DNA of 12,055 nt from JAENVT01 sp040005915 (GTDB lineage: Bacteria; Actinomycetota; Acidimicrobiia; Acidimicrobiales; Ilumatobacteraceae), in contig JBDTYA010000330.1 in the NCBI GenBank assembly GCA_040005915.1, positions 1 to 12,055 of the forward strand, in the 5' to 3' direction. Shown here in pieces: positions 7,266 to 12,055 of this stretch (positions are counted from its first letter, which is position 1; each line of letters begins with the position of its first letter). The position numbers and the translations under genes were made by a program. The notes beneath the pieces are model-generated. The model was not told the DNA's origin. It was given only the letters and a program-made list of their open reading frames with translations, and made no database searches.

Positions 7266-10200
7266 TCAGGAGCCCGGCGGCGCGGCGACGACGCCGAGCT
7301 CACCGAGTTGTGCGAGAGCCGCCGAGATGCGGTCGCTGTCGTTGTCGATTCGACCGAGGCCCATCGATGCCAGCGCAACCTCGTAGATGAACGCGTCTCG
7401 CGATGCCAGGTCGAGTGCTGTCTCGAAGGTGGTACGCGCCTCGCTGTCGTGACCCGCCAGCAGTAACGCTCGACCTCGCAGCCGGGCAAGCGTCGCGGGA
7501 AGCACCGCAACATCACCGAGACGGCCCAAGGCGCGCGCCGCGGCGTCGGCAGCGGCCAGCGCCGCGGAAGCGTCGCCGGCGATGAGGTGGATCTCGACAA
7601 GTCGTACGAGTGAGTCGGCAACGAAGTCGTCCGCATGTAGCTCCCGAAAGCCGACGAGTGCCTCGGACTGCAGCGCCAGCGCTCGCGTCGTGTCACCCTT
7701 CCAAGCGGCGATGCGCGACAGACCACTGATGGTGGTCATCGTGCCATGCGGATACTGAGCGGCCTGCGTCACACGACGGGCTCGCGTCAGCAGTTCTTCT
7801 GCGGCTTCCAGGTGAAACTGCAGGGTCAGGATCTCGGCCAGGTTGTTGTCGGCGAGCGCGGCGCCGAGCACATCGCCGGCGCGCTTGTAACGCTCCGAGC
7901 TGAGCCGGAAGTCTTCGACTGCATCGAGAGCGCGGCATTCGCGCCATGCGCTCTCGCCCCGGTTCAGCAGGAGGTTGCCGAGCCCGATCGAATCGTCGAG
8001 GCCCGCCAACAACGAAAACGCGGCACGCTCGTGCTCGGCCCGTTCGGGGAGACCAAGGCTCATGCAACACCACTCGGCGAGCAGGTGGGCCTGGGCGAGC
8101 ACGCGCTTGTCGCGGTACTTCGAGTCCTGCAGCAGGGTGCGACACAGACGGAGGCACTCCTTCCATTGACCCAAACGGTTGCGGATGGTCGCACGCGCCA
8201 GGAGAAGGTGCCCGGAAACATCGGGTTCGGGACTCGACCTCAACGCCTTGGCCGTTGCAACCAGTGCCGATCGGTAACGGCCGAGCTTCTCCAGCAGGCG
8301 GGCGCGATCCTCGGCGATCACGGCAGCGTCGTGCTCGTCGGCCATGCGCGCCGCGTGATCGAGTGCGTCCAGCGCCGACTCCGGATGACCGGCCCGCTCG
8401 GCGGCGAGCGCCAGTCGACGATGCACGGCGCACCGCTCGTCGGGGGCACTACCCAGTTGTCGTTGAGCAGCCACGACGTCGGTGAGCAGCCACTCGGCGA
8501 TCTCCATGGCGCCCTTGCCCATGGCCGCCTCCGCCGCCTCTCGGCTCCAATGCACGACGCGCTCGGGAAGGCCGGAACCACTCGCGTGGAAGGCAAGTGC
8601 GGCAATCGGGTCTGCAATGGGAGCGGAGTCACCCAACTCTTCGATCACATCGCCTGCACGCTGGTGCAGCTCGCGACGCCGCCGTACCGAGAGCCCCTCG
8701 TACGCCGCTACTCGCACCAGGTCGTGACGGAACCGAACGGTGTCCTCGCCGAGGACCACCAGGTCGCCCAGCTCGCGTTGCCACGTTCCGGATGCGTTGA
8801 GATCCGGCCGGCCGAGCACTCGGCCCGCGAGCGCGCGGTTCATCGTCGACCCGAGCACCGACGCGTCGCGGATCAGCTCCCGTCCCGCGATCGGAAGTTG
8901 ATCGATGCGCGCTGCGAGCAGTCGTTCGACGGTCTCGGGGTATGCACCGTCGGCCCGCGAGGTGCTGGTCGCCACCGACCGGGCGAGCTCGATGAGGTAC
9001 AGCGGATTGCCTGCTGCAGACTCCTTCAGCCTCGTCAACGTTGCATCGCTCGCCGCACTGGGCGGCAGCTCGCGCAGCAACAGCTGGTCAGCCTGCTCGC
9101 CACTGATCGCGGAGAGCTCGATCGTGGTGACGGGCGCCGGCGACCAGCCTTGCGGCCGACGCGTCACCACGAGGGCGATCCCATCGACGAGCATCCCCCC
9201 GAGCACCTCGAGCAGCGCCCGCGATGCTTCATCGACCCAATGCAGATCTTCGAAGACGATCACCGAACCGGGTCCGGTCAGGGCGACGACGAGCTCTGCG
9301 ACTGCGAGTCGCAGTCGATCCGCTCGGAAGGTCGGGTCCAGTGCCTCGACCTCATCGGTGGACGCGACATCTGCGCCGACGACAGTTGCGATCAAGGGCA
9401 GCCAGGGCCCGAGATCCGGCGCCATGCGCTCGACGACGGCGGTGATCACCGAACCGGTTGCTGCAGCGTCGGCTCGAACATCGATGCCCGCCGCCGTTCG
9501 GATCAGTCGCCGGAACGGCAGATAGAGCGACGCCACCTCGTGCGGCTCGGCTCTCATCACCAGCCAGCGGCGCCGACCCTCGATACTGCGCGCCTCTTGC
9601 CACAGCCTCGTCTTGCCGGTACCTGCCTCCCCGACCAGTTCGACGATGCCGCCCACCGAGATCACTCGCAGCAACTCGGCCAGCTCGGCCTGGCGGCCGA
9701 CCATCGGCGCGGTCGAGCCGCCGCCGCGCTCGACGACGCCGGCCGGATCCTCCGCAAGTGGACCCACGACGAACGCTCGAACAGGAACCCGCTTGCCCTT
9801 CACCGTGAAGGGCTCGAGCGGTGTCCATTCGAACCGACCAGGACATGTGTTGTGGAGACGCTCGCCCGCGATGATCTCGCCCGGCGCGGCCTTCGCCATC
9901 AGCCGTGCGGCGAGGTTGGTCGCATCGCCCATCACGATGTACGTGCAGCGCTGTGGGTGCCCCATGTCGCCGACGAACACCACCCCCAGGTTCGCCCCGA
10001 TGCGAAGCGGTGCCGGCGTTTCGTCGGCGATGCGACGCAGCACGCGCAGTAACCGTTCTCCATCGCGTTCTGTCGCCGTCGGCGCCCCGGCGATCAGCGT
10101 CCATCGCACGGAGTTGGCCTCGGCTTGCGTCTCGAGCCAGCACACATCGAGCTCTGCCGACGCGCGGTCGACGATCTCGGTGATCTCGGCGAGCAGACGA

Positions 10201-11045
10201 TGAACCCCTTCCGGTCCGTCGCGCTGCAGCAGGTCGTCGGTGCCGTTCAAACGAATGAACGACATGGCCACCTGCTTCAGCTCTCCGGCTCGATGACCAC
10301 TGTCGACCAGCGATCCGAATTGTGTCGGCAGGAGTCGGCCGTTGTCGGCATCGGGATTGCCTGCCGGTGGTCGAGACGCGGTGCTCCTTGTCTGGGCGCC
10401 GATGTCGACCGGGGGCACGAGATTCAATCGCAACGCGCCATCCCTGCGGCGCCGTGTTGTCCAGGTCCGAGGAACTCCCTCTGCGAACCGCTGGTCGATC
10501 AACGCCTCACCGGCGCCGGCGTCGGCTTCGAGTTGCGCCATTGCGGTACTGGTTGGTCCGGCGACGACCAGAGCACGGCGCGTCGAGCCGAGTAGGTAAT
10601 ACGCCTGCCTCCCACTCGCCATGCCGCACGACATGCGCAGCCGGGCGTCGCCGAGCGGGGTGACGATGCGGCCGTCGACGGCCATGAATCGAAACATCTC
10701 GGCCGCTGCACAGGCAGCGCGCTGCTCGTGATCCGTACCCGTGTACAGCACGACCATCGCGTCGCCACCGAACTCGAGCACGTCGCCACCGAATCGGAAG
10801 ACCTCACCGATCAATCCGTTGAAGACGGTGTTGAGCACGTCGTTGATGTGTTCCGCGCCGCTCCGTCCGAGGCCTGCGAGGCGCTCCGTCAACTTGGTGA
10901 AACCGGAGATGTCGAAGAACGCCAACGATCCTTCGACCTCGGTCCATCCTTGCGGCGGGGCGGCCGCCACGACTCGCAACGCGAGATCGGACACGTACGC
11001 GTGCAACGTCGGTCGCATCGTTGCGAACACCGAGCCTGCTGCCAT
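7266..11045 (-). CDS. Tandem class III nucleotide cyclase - STAND ATPase - TPR protein (soluble adenylyl cyclase-like), candidate sensor cyclase of a Pycsar-like pair
   Basis: The frame extends upstream to GTG 11135 (1289 residues). I prefer ATG 11045 (residue 31) or ATG 11018 (residue 40), because homologues begin just before the LHAYV segment and the GTG would leave no room for promoters. No candidate has a clear ribosome site. Numbering is from the GTG. C1 (about 66-215) has FFDISGFT with Asp75 and FGGDAM with Asp125, the two metal ligands. C2 (about 285-460) lacks both but has GDATNLAARL with Asn407 and Arg411 for transition-state binding, so one composite active site is expected. The usual adenine-binding Lys and Thr/Asp of C2 are replaced (Asn341 or Arg344, and Ile400). 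The ATPase has Walker A GEAGTGKT (502-509), Walker B VIVFEDLHW (625-633) and an FRHDLVRVAAYE segment. TPR-like helices fill about 845-1280. The protein should be cytosolic. Mycobacterial relatives are regulators, so a non-defence role is possible. Confidence 0.9.
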   Translation of the reverse strand: MAAGSVFATMRPTLHAYVSDLALRVVAAAPPQGWTEVEGSLAFFDISGFTKLTERLAGLGRSGAEHINDVLNTVFNGLIGEVFRFGGDVLEFGGDAMVVLYTGTDHEQRAACAAAEMFRFMAVDGRIVTPLGDARLRMSCGMASGRQAYYLLGSTRRALVVAGPTSTAMAQLEADAGAGEALIDQRFAEGVPRTWTTRRRRDGALRLNLVPPVDIGAQTRSTASRPPAGNPDADNGRLLPTQFGSLVDSGHRAGELKQVAMSFIRLNGTDDLLQRDGPEGVHRLLAEITEIVDRASAELDVCWLETQAEANSVRWTLIAGAPTATERDGERLLRVLRRIADETPAPLRIGANLGVVFVGDMGHPQRCTYIVMGDATNLAARLMAKAAPGEIIAGERLHNTCPGRFEWTPLEPFTVKGKRVPVRAFVVGPLAEDPAGVVERGGGSTAPMVGRQAELAELLRVISVGGIVELVGEAGTGKTRLWQEARSIEGRRRWLVMRAEPHEVASLYLPFRRLIRTAAGIDVRADAAATGSVITAVVERMAPDLGPWLPLIATVVGADVASTDEVEALDPTFRADRLRLAVAELVVALTGPGSVIVFEDLHWVDEASRALLEVLGGMLVDGIALVVTRRPQGWSPAPVTTIELSAISGEQADQLLLRELPPSAASDATLTRLKESAAGNPLYLIELARSVATSTSRADGAYPETVERLLAARIDQLPIAGRELIRDASVLGSTMNRALAGRVLGRPDLNASGTWQRELGDLVVLGEDTVRFRHDLVRVAAYEGLSVRRRRELHQRAGDVIEELGDSAPIADPIAALAFHASGSGLPERVVHWSREAAEAAMGKGAMEIAEWLLTDVVAAQRQLGSAPDERCAVHRRLALAAERAGHPESALDALDHAARMADEHDAAVIAEDRARLLEKLGRYRSALVATAKALRSSPEPDVSGHLLLARATIRNRLGQWKECLRLCRTLLQDSKYRDKRVLAQAHLLAEWCCMSLGLPERAEHERAAFSLLAGLDDSIGLGNLLLNRGESAWRECRALDAVEDFRLSSERYKRAGDVLGAALADNNLAEILTLQFHLEAAEELLTRARRVTQAAQYPHGTMTTISGLSRIAAWKGDTTRALALQSEALVGFRELHADDFVADSLVRLVEIHLIAGDASAALAAADAAARALGRLGDVAVLPATLARLRGRALLLAGHDSEARTTFETALDLASRDAFIYEVALASMGLGRIDNDSDRISAALAQLGELGVVAAPPGS

Positions 11046-11145
11046 CCCGCGGGCAATCGTTGTCGCAGCAGCACCGCCGGTCAAGGTCAGTGTGGTAATT
11101 TCACCGCGAGCAAAGTCCCAAAAGAGCCTGCTCACGGGGGGACCG
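11046..11145. promoter_or_regulatory. Probable divergent promoter region between cyclase and DUF5706 gene
   Basis: If the cyclase starts at ATG 11045, 100 bp separate it from the divergent gene. The stretch 11090-11125 is the most AT-rich piece nearby. On the + strand TGGTAATTT (11093-11101) resembles an extended -10 element, but it matches the consensus at only three of six hexamer positions and I see no good -35. A direct repeat GGTCA-AGGTCA lies at 11079-11089 and could be an operator. No convincing -10 or -35 was found on the minus strand. The placement is tentative. Confidence 0.4.
11136..11142 (+). promoter_or_regulatory. Ribosome binding site of the DUF5706/PycTM gene
   Basis: GGGGGGA sits just upstream of ATG 11146. 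It is purine-rich and correctly placed, though not a full AGGAGG. It supports 11146 rather than the upstream in-frame start at 10741, which would run antisense through the cyclase gene. Confidence 0.55.
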
Positions 11146-11637
11146 ATGAGCGAAGAGTCCTACATCCTCCGACTGCTGGACGAGTGTCGCGAAGAGATCA
11201 GACAGTCCGATTCGAAGGCCAGCATCATCTTCGCCGCGGTGGCCACCACGACCGCGCTTCTCACCGACCTGCTACTCGATAAGGCTCGGGCTCTTCGGAC
11301 CAACGGCGGGTTCGTCACCGCTCTCGGTCTCGTCGCAGTCGCCATGCTGGTCGTGGCCATGGTCATGCTCGGCCTTGCGGTCATTCCGCGTGTCGGTCAC
11401 CCGGAGCCGGGCAAGGCCCGGTACTTCGGCGAGCAGGCCCAGTTCGAGACACCCGAGTCACTGCTGATGGCTGTTACGGCCGACGCGGCCGGTGCATCGG
11501 CGCGTCACGCTCAACAACTGCTGATCATGGCGCGAATCGCTCGACGCAAGTACGTGCACCTACGACGGGCGATGCTCTCCGTCGCTGCTGCCGGAAGCGT
11601 GATGATCATCGCGGTTTTCGTCAGCGCCGTCACCTGA
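11146..11637 (+). CDS. DUF5706/PycTM-family membrane protein (Pycsar effector-like)
   Basis: This 163-residue protein carries marks of the DUF5706 family (Pfam PF18967, renamed Pycsar effector protein). It has an N-terminal helix ending in SDSKAS (21-26), a hydrophobic segment at about 25-44, a second at about 56-80 ending in IPR, a RYFGEQ motif (92-97), a helical stretch leading to ARRKYVHLRR (132-141), and a third hydrophobic segment at about 142-161. In Pycsar, PycTM effectors respond to cyclic CMP or cyclic UMP and are thought to damage the host membrane. The divergent neighbour is a class III nucleotide cyclase, as expected for such a pair, although classical Pycsar genes usually lie in one operon. 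The start was chosen by the ribosome site and because the conserved domain begins here. DUF5706 proteins also occur outside proven Pycsar loci, so the family call is stronger than the function. Confidence 0.8.
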   Translation: MSEESYILRLLDECREEIRQSDSKASIIFAAVATTTALLTDLLLDKARALRTNGGFVTALGLVAVAMLVVAMVMLGLAVIPRVGHPEPGKARYFGEQAQFETPESLLMAVTADAAGASARHAQQLLIMARIARRKYVHLRRAMLSVAAAGSVMIIAVFVSAVT

Positions 11638-11886
11638 CGGCTGGGATGTCGTATCGAACTGCGGCGAGACGCGGAGCGGAGCCATGCGTGACGCCTCGTG
11701 CACCAGGCCGATGCACAGGGCGGGACCGATCCGGCGGATCTCGTCGCGCACGAAGCCGGCGACGCGCGCGGTTCTGGAGTAGTCCAAGACGATGCACCGA
11801 CGACCATCGAAACGACCGTCGTCGACGTAGACCTCGGTGGTGATGGCCTTGACGACGAATGGCGAGAGTTGCGTTGGACTCACCAT
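11560..11886 (-). CDS. Small conserved protein of unknown function, overlapping the DUF5706 gene tail to tail
   Basis: The 108-residue frame starts at ATG 11886 with GGAG nine bases upstream. Its core (about residues 20-65) has a pattern I recognise from uncharacterised actinobacterial proteins: DGR.CIVLDYSRT, then a VRDEIRRIGPALCIGLV segment. In those relatives, recalled rather than searched, this is the C-terminal half of a longer protein, so this copy may be a short version. From residue 84 it runs antisense to the last 78 bases of the DUF5706 gene. That tail is very hydrophilic, rich in Asp, Ser and His, and unlike the core. The start lies 24 bases after the stop of the upstream membrane protein gene, suggesting one operon. 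The function is unknown. Confidence 0.55.
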   Translation of the reverse strand: MVSPTQLSPFVVKAITTEVYVDDGRFDGRRCIVLDYSRTARVAGFVRDEIRRIGPALCIGLVHEASRMAPLRVSPQFDTTSQPSGDGADENRDDHHASGSSDGEHRPS

Positions 11887-11895
11887 GTCTGTCTT

Positions 11896-11899
11896 CTCC
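11896..11899 (-). promoter_or_regulatory. Ribosome binding site of the small conserved gene
   Basis: On the minus strand GGAG lies nine bases before ATG 11886 (GGAGAAGACAGACATG). It is the best-formed Shine-Dalgarno site in the window and fixes the start of the small gene. Confidence 0.6.
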
Positions 11900-11910
11900 G
11901 CTCCGGTGCT

Positions 11911-12055
11911 CTATTCGCCGCCGCGGCCCGACCGCATCAGCCCAGCAGCCACGAGACCGGCGCCGAGCGTGACGTGCAGCAGGTCGTCGGCGGGCTTCCA
12001 ACGGAACCACCGCTTGGGGAACAACCCTCGCCGGCTGGCCACGGCCTGATAGAGG
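11911..12055 (-). CDS. C-terminal end of a small membrane protein, DUF4383-like, 5'-partial
   Basis: On the minus strand a frame enters from the right edge and ends at TAG 11911-11913, giving 47 visible residues. They read LFPKRWFRWKPADDLLHVTL followed by a glycine- and alanine-rich hydrophobic helix, then a short charged tail RSGRGGE. The pattern of an NxADNxLHLxLG-like loop before a last membrane helix is typical of DUF4383 proteins, small multi-pass membrane proteins of unknown function. The rest of the gene lies beyond the window, so the family is tentative. It precedes the small conserved gene by 24 bases in the same direction. Confidence 0.6.
   Translation of the reverse strand, partial: LYQAVASRRGLFPKRWFRWKPADDLLHVTLGAGLVAAGLMRSGRGGE

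Noticed and set aside
7746..10052. Open frame of 768 codons on the + strand
   Set aside because: It lies wholly antisense to the cyclase-ATPase-TPR gene, has no domain-like pattern and is rich in Arg, His and Pro, as expected for an antisense frame in GC-rich coding DNA.
10950..11135. Signal peptide or membrane anchor at the cyclase N-terminus
   Set aside because: The residues after GTG 11135 contain no hydrophobic stretch long enough, and they may not be translated at all.
10741..11145. Upstream extension of the DUF5706 gene to the in-frame start at 10741
   Set aside because: It would be antisense to the conserved first cyclase domain, and the family domain and a ribosome site both place the start at 11146.
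11630..12010. Minus-strand frame of 126 codons
   Set aside because: It is Arg-rich and overlaps, in another frame, both the DUF4383-like end and the small conserved gene.
11837..12049. Small + strand open frame at the right edge
   Set aside because: It is antisense to two minus-strand frames with recognisable protein patterns and shows none of its own.

Overview
The window is GC-rich throughout, with actinobacterial-looking proteins: long Ala/Val/Asp/Thr-rich secreted modules, a cyclase-ATPase-TPR giant of a type common in Actinobacteria, and weak Shine-Dalgarno sites. The style suggests a free-living actinobacterium, possibly of the Acidimicrobiia/Ilumatobacter kind. This placement is inferred from composition and protein style only. 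I saw no tRNA, rRNA, insertion sequence or CRISPR array.

Layout. (1) Positions 1-7262, + strand: the 3' part of a very large modular extracellular protein whose start lies outside the window. It carries two cadherin-like units, an array of eight hexapeptides dominated by SPFAKR, a solenoid-like region, beta-sandwich modules, a gingipain-type (C25, clan CD) cysteine peptidase domain with a visible His/Cys pair, three Ig-like modules, four more cadherin-like units about 90 residues long, and two C-terminal beta-sandwich units. (2) Positions 7266 to about 11045, - strand: a protein of about 1260 residues with two class III nucleotide cyclase domains, a STAND-type P-loop ATPase and a TPR tail, the layout of soluble adenylyl cyclase. 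It converges on the giant gene with only 3 bp between the stop codons. (3) Positions 11146-11637, + strand: a 163-residue membrane protein of the DUF5706/PycTM (Pycsar effector) family, divergent from the cyclase. (4) Positions 11560-12055, - strand: a small gene of a recognisable but unnamed family, preceded by the 3' end of a small membrane protein gene resembling DUF4383.

The most interesting point is the divergent pair at 7266-11637. In Pycsar anti-phage systems a class III cyclase makes a cyclic pyrimidine nucleotide that activates an effector, and PycTM is a membrane effector family. Here the cyclase is fused to a STAND ATPase and TPR array, the core layout of Avs-type phage sensors, and its base-recognition positions do not carry the usual adenylate cyclase residues. 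A working model is that the TPR/STAND part senses a trigger, the composite C1/C2 site makes a cyclic nucleotide, and the DUF5706 protein acts at the membrane. That model is inference. The domain identities and the changed residues are read from the sequence.

The giant exported protein and the two minus-strand genes at the right end show no functional link to this pair.
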